Assembly: GCF_037975245.1 (NCBI RefSeq)
Contig: NC_092572.1
Location: 16,684,269-16,748,268 of the forward strand
Reading direction: 5' to 3'
Length of the DNA: 64,000 bases
Source of the DNA: Apostichopus japonicus
Lineage: Eukaryota; Echinodermata; Holothuroidea; Aspidochirotida; Stichopodidae
Below the pieces are notes generated by a model, which was not told where the DNA came from, did no database searches, and saw only the letters and a list, made by a program, of their open reading frames with translations. Shown here in pieces: positions 38,931 to 50,417 of the stretch; within the stretch, counting starts at the first letter, position 1; every line of letters begins with the position of its first letter. A program made the translations under genes and the position numbers.

Positions 38931-39085
38931 AGCTGTAAGTATTAGTTAATCCACCTAATATCTCAGTCCATACAGTGGCGCGATGGCTCGGCGCACTGTA
39001 CGAGCTGATGATCGAGACTCTCTTTTGCATCCCTGGTTCGAACCCCGGGGTGATGACGTCTTTTACAGCAAGTGCCTGCACGGGG
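38931..39085 (+). repeat. 155-bp short monomer with one extra G
   Basis: The SmaI region reads CCCCGGGGTGATG, one G more than consensus. The next monomer has GTGGTGCG in the A-box-like word. Both are single private changes. Confidence 0.85.
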
Positions 39086-41340
39086 AGCTGTAAGTATTAG
39101 TTAATCCACCTAATATCTCAGTCCATACAGTGGTGCGATGGCTCGGCGCACTGTACGAGCTGATGATCGAGACTCTCTTTTGCATCCCTGGTTCGAACCC
39201 CGGGTGATGACGTCTTTTGCCGATCTTTTACAGCAAGTGCCTGCACGGGGAGCTGTAAGTATTAGTTAATCCACCTAATATCTCAGTCCATACAGTGGCG
39301 CGATGGCTCGGCGCACTGTACGAGCTGATGATCGAGACTCTCTTTTGCATCCCTGGTTCGAACCCCGGGTGATGACGTCTTTTGCCGATCTTTTACAGCA
39401 AGTGCCTGCACGGGGAGCTGTAAGTATTAGTTAATCCACCTAATATCTCAGTCCATACAGTGGCGCGATGGCTCGGCGCACTGTACGAGCTGATGATCGA
39501 GACTCTCGTTTGCATCCCTGGTTCGAACCCCGGGTGATGACGTCTTTTACAGCAAGTGCCTGCACGGGGAGCTGTAAGTATTAGTTAATCCACCTAATAT
39601 CTCAGTCCATACAGTGGCGCGATGGCTCGGCGCACTGTACGAGCTGATGATCGAGACTCTCTTTTGCATCCCTGGTTCGAACCCCGGGTGATGACGTCTT
39701 TTGCCGATCTTTTACAGCAAGTGCCTGCACGGGGAGCTGTAAGTATTAGTTAATCCACCTAATATCTCAGTCCATACAGTGGCGCGATGGCTCGGCGCAC
39801 TGTACGAGCTGATGATCGAGACTCTCTTTTGCATCCCTGGTTCGAACCCCGGGTGATGACGTCTTTTGCCGATCTTTTACAGCAAGTGCCTGCACGGGGA
39901 GCTGTAAGTATTAGTTAATCCACCTAATATCTCAGTCCATACAGTGGCGCGATGGCTCGGCGCACTGTACGAGCTGATGATCGAGACTCTCTTTTGCATC
40001 CCTGGTTCGAACCCCGGGTGATGACGTCTTTTACAGCAAGTGCCTGCACGGGGAGCTGTAAGTATTAGTTAATCCACCTAATATCTCAGTCCATACAGTG
40101 GCGCGATGGCTCGGCGCACTGTACGAGCTGATGATCGAGACTCTCTTTTGCATCCCTGGTTCGAACCCCGGGTGATGACGTCTTTTGCCGATCTTTTACA
40201 GCAAGTGCCTGCACGGGGAGCTGTAAGTATTAGTTAATCCACCTAATATCTCAGTCCATACAGTGGCGCGATGGCTCGGCGCACTGTACGAGCTGATGAT
40301 CGAGACTCTCTTTTGCATCCCTGGTTCGAACCCCGGGTGATGACGTCTTTTACCGATCTTTTACAGCAAGTGCCTGCACGGGGAGCTGTAAGTATTAGTT
40401 AATCCACCTAATATCTCAGTCCATACAGTGGCGCGATGGCTCGGCGCACTGTACGAGCTGATGATCGAGACTCTCTTTTGCATCCCTGGTTCGAACCCCG
40501 GGTGATGACGTCTTTTACAGCAAGTGCCTGCACGGGGAGCTGTAAGTATTAGTTAATCCACCTAATATCTCAGTCCATACAGTGGCGCGATGGCTCGGCG
40601 CACTGTACGAGCTGATGATCGAGACTCTCTTTTGCATCCCTGGTTCGAACCCCGGGTGATGACGTCTTTTACAGCAAGTGCCTGCACGGGGAGCTGTAAG
40701 TATTAGTTAATCCACCTAATATCTCAGTCCATACAGTGGCGCGATGGCTCGGCGCACTGTACGAGCTGATGATCGAGACTCTCTTTTGCATCCCTGGTTC
40801 GAACCCCGGGTGATGACGTCTTTTGCCGATCTTTTACAGCAAGTGCCTGCACGGGGAGCTGTAAGTATTAGTTAATCCACCTAATATCTCAGTCCATACA
40901 GTGGCGCGATGGCTCGGCGCACTGTACGAGCTGATGATCGAGACTCTCTTTTGCATCCCTGGTTCGAACCCCGGGTGATGACGTCTTTTGCCGATCTTTT
41001 ACAGCAAGTGCCTGCACGGGGAGCTGTAAGTATTAGTTAATCCACCTAATATCTCAGTCCATACAGTGGCGCGATGGCTCGGCGCACTGTACGAGCTGAT
41101 GATCGAGACTCTCTTTTGCATCCCTGGTTCGAACCCCGGGTGATGACGTCTTTTGCCGATCTTTTACAGCAAGTGCCTGCACGGGGAGCTGTAAGTATTA
41201 GTTAATCCACCTAATATCTCAGTCCATACAGTGGCGCGATGGCTCGGCGCACTGTACGAGCTGATGATCGAGACTCTCTTTTGCATCCCTGGTTCGAACC
41301 CCGGGTGATGACGTCTTTTACAGCAAGTGCCTGCACGGGG

Positions 41341-41477
41341 AGCTGTAAGTATTAGTTAATCCACCTAATATCTCAGTCCATACAGTGGCGCGATGGCCTG
41401 ATGATCGAGACTCTCTTTTGCATCCCTGGTTCGAACCCCGGGTGATGACGTCTTTTACAGCAAGTGCCTGCACGGGG
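41341..41477 (+). repeat. 137-bp short monomer with a 17-bp deletion of the hairpin 3' arm
   Basis: The sequence runs GATGGCCTGATG at 41392-41403, so monomer bases 58-74 are missing. This removes the whole 3' arm of hairpin 1 and part of its loop, but keeps the A-box-like and B-box words. The A-to-B spacing falls from 59 to 42 bp, close to a normal tRNA gene. It is the largest internal indel in the window and is present once. Confidence 0.9.
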
Positions 41478-43413
41478 AGCTGTAAGTATTAGTTAATCCA
41501 CCTAATATCTCAGTCCATACAGTGGCGCGATGGCTCGGCGCACTGTACGAGCTGATGATCGAGACTCTCTTTTGCATCCCTGGTTCGAACCCCGGGTGAT
41601 GACGTCTTTTGCCGATCTTTTACAGCAAGTGCCTGCACGGGGAGCTGTAAGTATTAGTTAATCCACCTAATATCTCAGTCCATACAGTGGCGCGATGGCT
41701 CGGCGCACTGTACGAGCTGATGATCGAGACTCTCTTTTGCATCCCTGGTTCGAACCCCGGGTGATGACGTCTTTTGCCGATCTTTTACAGCAAGTGCCTG
41801 CACGGGGAGCTGTAAGTATTAGTTAATCCACCTAATATCTCAGTCCATACAGTGGCGCGATGGCTCGGCGCACTGTACGAGCTGATGATCGAGACTCTCT
41901 TTTGCATCCCTGGTTCGAACCCCGGGTGATGACGTCTTTTGCCGATCTTTTACAGCAAGTGCCTGCACGGGGAGCTGTAAGTATTAGTTAATCCACCTAA
42001 TATCTCAGTCCATACAGTGGCGCGATGGCTCGGCGCACTGTACGAGCTGATGATCGAGACTCTCTTTTGCATCCCTGGTTCGAACCCCGGGTGATGACGT
42101 CTTTTGCCGATCTTTTACAGCACGTGCCTGCACGGGGAGCTGTAAGTATTAGTTAATCCACCTAATATCTCAGTCCATACAGTGGCGCGATGGCTCGGCG
42201 CACTGTACGAGCTGATGATCGAGACTCTCTTTTGCATCCCTGGTTCGAACCCCGGGTGATGACGTCTTTTACAGCAAGTGCCTGCACGGGGAGCTGTAAG
42301 TATTAGTTAATCCACCTAATATCTCAGTCCATACAGTGGCGCGATGGCTCGGCGCACTGTACGAGCTGATGATCGAGACTCTCTTTTGCATCCCTGGTTC
42401 GAACCCCGGGTGATGACGTCTTTTGCCGATCTTTTACAGCAAGTGCCTGCACGGGGAGCTGTAAGTATTAGTTAATCCACCTAATATCTCAGTCCATACA
42501 GTGGCGCGATGGCTCGGCGCACTGTACGAGCTGATGATCGAGACTCTCTTTTGCATCCCTGGTTCGAACCCCGGGTGATGACGTCTTTTACAGCAAGTGC
42601 CTGCACGGGGAGCTGTAAGTATTAGTTAATCCACCTAATATCTCAGTCCATACAGTGGCGCGATGGCTCGGCGCACTGTACGAGCTGATGATCGAGACTC
42701 TCTTTTGCATCCCTGGTTCGAACCCCGGGTGATGACGTCTTTTGCCGATCTTTTACAGCAAGTGCCTGCACGGGGAGCTGTAAGTATTAGTTAATCCACC
42801 TAATATCTCAGTCCATACAGTGGCGCGATGGCTCGGCGCACTGTACGAGCTGATGATCGAGACTCTCTTTTGCATCCCTGGTTCGAACCCCGGGTGATGA
42901 CGTCTTTTGCCGATCTTTTACAGCAAGTGCCTGCACGGGGAGCTGTAAGTATTAGTTAATCCACCTAATATCTCAGTCCATACAGTGGCGCGATGGCTCG
43001 GCGCACTGTACGAGCTGATGATCGAGACTCTCTTTTGCATCCCTGGTTCGAACCCCGGGTGATGACGTCTTTTACAGCAAGTGCCTGCACGGGGAGCTGT
43101 AAGTATTAGTTAATCCACCTAATATCTCAGTCCATACAGTGGCGCGATGGCTCGGCGCACTGTACGAGCTGATGATCGAGACTCTCTTTTGCATCCCTGG
43201 TTCGAACCCCGGGTGATGACGTCTTTTGCCGATCTTTTACAGCAAGTGCCTGCACGGGGAGCTGTAAGTATTAGTTAATCCACCTAATATCTCAGTCCAT
43301 ACAGTGGCGCGATGGCTCGGCGCACTGTACGAGCTGATGATCGAGACTCTCTTTTGCATCCCTGGTTCGAACCCCGGGTGATGACGTCTTTTACAGCAAG
43401 TGCCTGCACGGGG

Positions 43414-43566
43414 AGCTGTAAGTATTAGTTAATCCACCTAATATCTCAGTCCATACAGTGGCGCGATGGCTCGGCGCACTGTACGAGCTGATGATCGAGA
43501 TTTTCTTTGCATCCCTGGTTCGAACCCCGGGTGATGACGTCTTTTACAGCAAGTGCCTGCACGGGG
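43414..43566 (+). repeat. 153-bp short monomer with altered pyrimidine tract
   Basis: The tract between the A- and B-like words reads GAGATTTTCTTTGC instead of GAGACTCTCTTTTGC. That is one base shorter with two apparent substitutions. It is a single copy. The following monomer is a C-type with CCGTGG, typical of domain 2, so a short foreign patch may have been converted here. Confidence 0.82.
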
Positions 43567-44204
43567 AGCTGTAAGTATTAGTTAATCCACCTAATATCTC
43601 AGTCCATACAGTGGCGCGATGGCTCGGCGCACTGTACGAGCTGATGATCGAGACTCTCTTTTGCATCCGTGGTTCGAACCCCGGGTGATGACGTCTTTTC
43701 CCGATCTTTTACAGCAAGTGCCTGCACGGGGAGCTGTAAGTATTAGTTAATCCACCTAATATCTCAGTCCATACAGTGGCGCGATGGCTCGGCGCACTGT
43801 ACGAGCTGATGATCGAGACTCTCTTTTGCATCCCTGGTTCGAACCCCGGGTGATGACGTCTTTTACAGCAAGTGCCTGCACGGGGAGCTGTAAGTATTAG
43901 TTAATCCACCTAATATCTCAGTCCATACAGTGGCGCGATGGCTCGGCGCACTGTACGAGCTGATGATCGAGACTCTCTTTTGCATCCCTGGTTCGAACCC
44001 CGGGTGATGACGTCTTTTGCCGATCTTTTACAGCAAGTGCCTGCACGGGGAGCTGTAAGTATTAGTTAATCCACCTAATATCTCAGTCCATACAGTGGCG
44101 CGATGGCTCGGCGCACTGTACGAGCTGATGATCGAGACTCTCTTTTGCATCCCTGGTTCGAACCCCGGGTGATGACGTCTTTTACAGCAAGTGCCTGCAC
44201 GGGG

Positions 44205-44368
44205 AGCTGTAAGTATTAGTTAATCCACCTAATATCTCAGTCCATACAGTGGCGCGATGGCTCGGCGCACTGTACGAGCTGATGATCGAGACTCTCTTTT
44301 GCATCCCTGGTTCGAACCCCGGGTGATGACGTCTTTTGCCGATCTTTACAGCAAGTGCCTGCACGGGG
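44205..44368 (+). repeat. 164-bp long monomer, one T deleted
   Basis: The segment reads GATCTTTACAG with three T instead of four. In the minus strand this changes the reading phase past the recurrent TAA stop and gives rise to a 60-codon open frame that has no gene-like properties. Confidence 0.88.
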
Positions 44369-44687
44369 AGCTGTAAGTATTAGTTAATCCACCTAATATC
44401 TCAGTCCATACAGTGGCGCGATGGCTCGGCGCACTGTACGAGCTGATGATCGAGACTCTCTTTTGCATCCCTGGTTCGAACCCCGGGTGATGACGTCTTT
44501 TACAGCAAGTGCCTGCACGGGGAGCTGTAAGTATTAGTTAATCCACCTAATATCTCAGTCCATACAGTGGCGCGATGGCTCGGCGCACTGTACGAGCTGA
44601 TGATCGAGACTCTCTTTTGCATCCCTGGTTCGAACCCCGGGTGATGACGTCTTTTGCCGATCTTTTACAGCAAGTGCCTGCACGGGG

Positions 44688-46920
44688 AGCTGTAAGTATT
44701 AGTTAATCCACCTAATATCTCAGTCCATACAGTGGCGCGATGGCTCGGCGCACTGTACGAGCTGATGATCGAGACTCTCTTTTGCATCCCTGGTTCGAAC
44801 CCCGGGTGATGACGTCTTTTACAGCAAGTGCCTGCACGGGGAGCTGTAAGTATTAGTTAATCCACCTAATATCTCAGTCCATACAGTGGCGCGATGGCTC
44901 GGCGCACTGTACGAGCTGATGATCGAGACTCTCTTTTGCATCCCTGGTTCGAACCCCGGGTGATGACGTCTTTTGCCGATCTTTAACAGCAAGTGCCTGC
45001 ACGGGGAGCTGTAAGTATTAGTTAATCCACCTAATATCTCAGTCCATACAGTGGCGCGATGGCTCGGCGCACTGTACGAGCTGATGATCGAGACTCTCTT
45101 TTGCATCCCTGGTTCGAACCCCGGGTGATGACGTCTTTTACAGCAAGTGCCTGCACGGGGAGCTGTAAGTATTAGTTAATCCACCTAATATCTCAGTCCA
45201 TACAGTGGCGCGATGGCTCGGCGCACTGTACGAGCTGATGATCGAGACTCTCTTTTGCATCCCTGGTTCGAACCCCGGGTGATGACGTCTTTTGCCGATC
45301 TTTTACAGCAAGTGCCTGCACGGGGAGCTGTAAGTATTAGTTAATCCACCTAATATCTCAGTCCATACAGTGGCGCGATGGCTCGGCGCACTGTACGAGC
45401 TGATGATCGAGACTCTCTTTTGCATCCCTGGTTCGAACCCCGGGTGATGACGTCTTTTACCGATCTTTTACAGCAAGTGCCTGCACGGGGAGCTGTAAGT
45501 ATTAGTTAATCCACCTAATATCTCAGTCCATACAGTGGCGCGATGGCTCGGCGCACTGTACGAGCTGATGATCGAGACTCTCTTTTGCATCCCTGGTTCG
45601 AACCCCGGGTGATGACGTCTTTTACAGCAAGTGCCTGCACGGGGAGCTGTAAGTATTAGTTAATCCACCTAATATCTCAGTCCATACAGTGGCGCGATGG
45701 CTCGGCGCACTGTACGAGCTGATGATCGAGACTCTCTTTTGCATCCCTGGTTCGAACCCCGGGTGATGACGTCTTTTACAGCAAGTGCCTGCACGGGGAG
45801 CTGTAAGTATTAGTTAATCCACCTAATATCTCAGTCCATACAGTGGCGCGATGGCTCGGCGCACTGTACGAGCTGATGATCGAGACTCTCTTTTGCATCC
45901 CTGGTTCGAACCCCGGGTGATGACGTCTTTTGCCGATCTTTTACAGCAAGTGCCTGCACGGGGAGCTGTAAGTATTAGTTAATCCACCTAATATCTCAGT
46001 CCATACAGTGGCGCGATGGCTCGGCGCACTGTACGAGCTGATGATCGAGACTCTCTTTTGCATCCCTGGTTCGAACCCCGGGTGATGACGTCTTTTGCCG
46101 ATCTTTTACAGCAAGTGCCTGCACGGGGAGCTGTAAGTATTAGTTAATCCACCTAATATCTCAGTCCATACAGTGGCGCGATGGCTCGGCGCACTGTACG
46201 AGCTGATGATCGAGACTCTCTTTTGCATCCCTGGTTCGAACCCCGGGTGATGACGTCTTTTACAGCAAGTGCCTGCACGGGGAGCTGTAAGTATTAGTTA
46301 ATCCACCTAATATCTCAGTCCATACAGTGGCGCGATGGCTCGGCGCACTGTACGAGCTGATGATCGAGACTCTCTTTTGCATCCCTGGTTCGAACCCCGG
46401 GTGATGACGTCTTTTGCCGATCTTTTACAGCAAGTGCCTGCACGGGGAGCTGTAAGTATTAGTTAATCCACCTAATATCTCAGTCCATACAGTGGCGCGA
46501 TGGCTCGGCGCACTGTACGAGCTGATGATCGAGACTCTCTTTTGCATCCCTGGTTCGAACCCCGGGTGATGACGTCTTTTACAGCAAGTGCCTGCACGGG
46601 GAGCTGTAAGTATTAGTTAATCCACCTAATATCTCAGTCCATACAGTGGCGCGATGGCTCGGCGCACTGTACGAGCTGATGATCGAGACTCTCTTTTGCA
46701 TCCCTGGTTCGAACCCCGGGTGATGACGTCTTTTGCCGATCTTTTACAGCAAGTGCCTGCACGGGGAGCTGTAAGTATTAGTTAATCCACCTAATATCTC
46801 AGTCCATACAGTGGCGCGATGGCTCGGCGCACTGTACGAGCTGATGATCGAGACTCTCTTTTGCATCCCTGGTTCGAACCCCGGGTGATGACGTCTTTTA
46901 CAGCAAGTGCCTGCACGGGG
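44688..46920 (+). repeat. 14-monomer block, copy 1 (with A-type marker at 45326)
   Basis: The order S G S G A S S G G S G S G S spans 2233 bp. It is repeated at 47240-49471 with the A-type monomer in the same place. The period is 16 monomers, 2552 bp. Confidence 0.82.
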
Positions 46921-47239
46921 AGCTGTAAGTATTAGTTAATCCACCTAATATCTCAGTCCATACAGTGGCGCGATGGCTCGGCGCACTGTACGAGCTGATG
47001 ATCGAGACTCTCTTTTGCATCCCTGGTTCGAACCCCGGGTGATGACGTCTTTTGCCGATCTTTTACAGCAAGTGCCTGCACGGGGAGCTGTAAGTATTAG
47101 TTAATCCACCTAATATCTCAGTCCATACAGTGGCGCGATGGCTCGGCGCACTGTACGAGCTGATGATCGAGACTCTCTTTTGCATCCCTGGTTCGAACCC
47201 CGGGTGATGACGTCTTTTACAGCAAGTGCCTGCACGGGG

Positions 47240-49471
47240 AGCTGTAAGTATTAGTTAATCCACCTAATATCTCAGTCCATACAGTGGCGCGATGGCTCGG
47301 CGCACTGTACGAGCTGATGATCGAGACTCTCTTTTGCATCCCTGGTTCGAACCCCGGGTGATGACGTCTTTTACAGCAAGTGCCTGCACGGGGAGCTGTA
47401 AGTATTAGTTAATCCACCTAATATCTCAGTCCATACAGTGGCGCGATGGCTCGGCGCACTGTACGAGCTGATGATCGAGACTCTCTTTTGCATCCCTGGT
47501 TCGAACCCCGGGTGATGACGTCTTTTGCCGATCTTTTACAGCAAGTGCCTGCACGGGGAGCTGTAAGTATTAGTTAATCCACCTAATATCTCAGTCCATA
47601 CAGTGGCGCGATGGCTCGGCGCACTGTACGAGCTGATGATCGAGACTCTCTTTTGCATCCCTGGTTCGAACCCCGGGTGATGACGTCTTTTACAGCAAGT
47701 GCCTGCAGGGGAGCTGTAAGTATTAGTTAATCCACCTAATATCTCAGTCCATACAGTGGCGCGATGGCTCGGCGCACTGTACGAGCTGATGATCGAGACT
47801 CTCTTTTGCATCCCTGGTTCGAACCCCGGGTGATGACGTCTTTTGCCGATCTTTTACAGCAAGTGCCTGCACGGGGAGCTGTAAGTATTAGTTAATCCAC
47901 CTAATATCTCAGTCCATACAGTGGCGCGATGGCTCGGCGCACTGTACGAGCTGATGATCGAGACTCTCTTTTGCATCCCTGGTTCGAACCCCGGGTGATG
48001 ACGTCTTTTACCGATCTTTTACAGCAAGTGCCTGCACGGGGAGCTGTAAGTATTAGTTAATCCACCTAATATCTCAGTCCATACAGTGGCGCGATGGCTC
48101 GGCGCACTGTACGAGCTGATGATCGAGACTCTCTTTTGCATCCCTGGTTCGAACCCCGGGTGATGACGTCTTTTACAGCAAGTGCCTGCACGGGGAGCTG
48201 TAAGTATTAGTTAATCCACCTAATATCTCAGTCCATACAGTGGCGCGATGGCTCGGCGCACTGTACGAGCTGATGATCGAGACTCTCTTTTGCATCCCTG
48301 GTTCGAACCCCGGGTGATGACGTCTTTTACAGCAAGTGCCTGCACGGGGAGCTGTAAGTATTAGTTAATCCACCTAATATCTCAGTCCATACAGTGGCGC
48401 GATGGCTCGGCGCACTGTACGAGCTGATGATCGAGACTCTCTTTTGCATCCCTGGTTCGAACCCCGGGTGATGACGTCTTTTGCCGATCTTTTACAGCAA
48501 GTGCCTGCACGGGGAGCTGTAAGTATTAGTTAATCCACCTAATATCTCAGTCCATACAGTGGCGCGATGGCTCGGCGCACTGTACGAGCTGATGATCGAG
48601 ACTCTCTTTTGCATCCCTGGTTCGAACCCCGGGTGATGACGTCTTTTGCCGATCTTTTACAGCAAGTGCCTGCACGGGGAGCTGTAAGTATTAGTTAATC
48701 CACCTAATATCTCAGTCCATACAGTGGCGCGATGGCTCGGCGCACTGTACGAGCTGATGATCGAGACTCTCTTTTGCATCCCTGGTTCGAACCCCGGGTG
48801 ATGACGTCTTTTACAGCAAGTGCCTGCACGGGGAGCTGTAAGTATTAGTTAATCCACCTAATATCTCAGTCCATACAGTGGCGCGATGGCTCGGCGCACT
48901 GTACGAGCTGATGATCGAGACTCTCTTTTGCATCCCTGGTTCGAACCCCGGGTGATGACGTCTTTTGCCGATCTTTTACAGCAAGTGCCTGCACGGGGAG
49001 CTGTAAGTATTAGTTAATCCACCTAATATCTCAGTCCATACAGTGGCGCGATGGCTCGGCGCACTGTACGAGCTGATGATCGAGACTCTCTTTTGCATCC
49101 CTGGTTCGAACCCCGGGTGATGACGTCTTTTACAGCAAGTGCCTGCACGGGGAGCTGTAAGTATTAGTTAATCCACCTAATATCTCAGTCCATACAGTGG
49201 CGCGATGGCTCGGCGCACTGTACGAGCTGATGATCGAGACTCTCTTTTGCATCCCTGGTTCGAACCCCGGGTGATGACGTCTTTTGCCGATCTTTTACAG
49301 CAAGTGCCTGCACGGGGAGCTGTAAGTATTAGTTAATCCACCTAATATCTCAGTCCATACAGTGGCGCGATGGCTCGGCGCACTGTACGAGCTGATGATC
49401 GAGACTCTCTTTTGCATCCCTGGTTCGAACCCCGGGTGATGACGTCTTTTACAGCAAGTGCCTGCACGGGG
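47240..49471 (+). repeat. 14-monomer block, copy 2 (with A-type marker at 47877)
   Basis: It has the same monomer order as 44688-46920 and is 2232 bp long, the one-base difference being the deletion in the monomer at 47559. The A-type marker occupies the same position. Confidence 0.82.
47559..47711 (+). repeat. 153-bp short monomer, one base deleted near the end
   Basis: The end reads CCTGCAGGGGAGC instead of CCTGCACGGGGAGC, which creates a PstI-type CTGCAG palindrome. The frame change makes a 91-codon minus-strand open frame possible; I regard that as fortuitous. Confidence 0.88.
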
Positions 49472-50417
49472 AGCTGTAAGTATTAGTTAATCCACCTAAT
49501 ATCTCAGTCCATACAGTGGCGCGATGGCTCGGCGCACTGTACGAGCTGATGATCGAGACTCTCTTTTGCATCCCTGGTTCGAACCCCGGGTGATGACGTC
49601 TTTTACAGCAAGTGCCTGCACGGGGAGCTGTAAGTATTAGTTAATCCACCTAATATCTCAGTCCATACAGTGGCGCGATGGCTCGGCGCACTGTACGAGC
49701 TGATGATCGAGACTCTCTTTTGCATCCCTGGTTCGAACCCCGGGTGATGACGTCTTTTGCCGATCTTTTACAGCAAGTGCCTGCACGGGGAGCTGTAAGT
49801 ATTAGTTAATCCACCTAATATCTCAGTCCATACAGTGGCGCGATGGCTCGGCGCACTGTACGAGCTGATGATCGAGACTCTCTTTTGCATCCCTGGTTCG
49901 AACCCCGGGTGATGACGTCTTTTACAGCAAGTGCCTGCACGGGGAGCTGTAAGTATTAGTTAATCCACCTAATATCTCAGTCCATACAGTGGCGCGATGG
50001 CTCGGCGCACTGTACGAGCTGATGATCGAGACTCTCTTTTGCATCCCTGGTTCGAACCCCGGGTGATGACGTCTTTTGCCGATCTTTTACAGCAAGTGCC
50101 TGCACGGGGAGCTGTAAGTATTAGTTAATCCACCTAATATCTCAGTCCATACAGTGGCGCGATGGCTCGGCGCACTGTACGAGCTGATGATCGAGACTCT
50201 CTTTTGCATCCCTGGTTCGAACCCCGGGTGATGACGTCTTTTACAGCAAGTGCCTGCACGGGGAGCTGTAAGTATTAGTTAATCCACCTAATATCTCAGT
50301 CCATACAGTGGCGCGATGGCTCGGCGCACTGTACGAGCTGATGATCGAGACTCTCTTTTGCATCCCTGGTTCGAACCCCGGGTGATGACGTCTTTTACAG
50401 CAAGTGCCTGCACGGGG

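Larger units (their letters stand above)
28767..43259 (+). repeat. Array domain 5: G-type long-rich with A-type monomers
   Basis: Of 90 monomers, 59 are long (54 G-type, 5 A-type) and 31 are short. Five of the seven A-type copies (ACCGATC) lie here, at 30230, 35532, 37633, 38766 and 40219, each followed by a short monomer. AGCTCATGA recurs in the copies at 30549, 32969 and 33442, always the second of two consecutive short monomers. AATACCTC recurs in the copies at 30065, 37468 and 38766. Only the satellite is present. Confidence 0.87.

Noticed and set aside
44182-44364. 60-codon minus-strand open frame
   Set aside because: It is created by a one-T deletion in the monomer at 44205 that shifts frame past the usual stop. 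It is satellite only.
44819-45106. 95-codon minus-strand open frame
   Set aside because: It exists because CTTTAACAGC in the monomer at 44842 turns the recurrent stop into a leucine codon. It is a chance event, as at 946.
47536-47811. 91-codon minus-strand open frame
   Set aside because: A one-base deletion (CCTGCAGGGG) joins two repeat frames. The PGFEPG-like peptide is the usual antisense translation of a tRNA T-arm region, not a protein motif.
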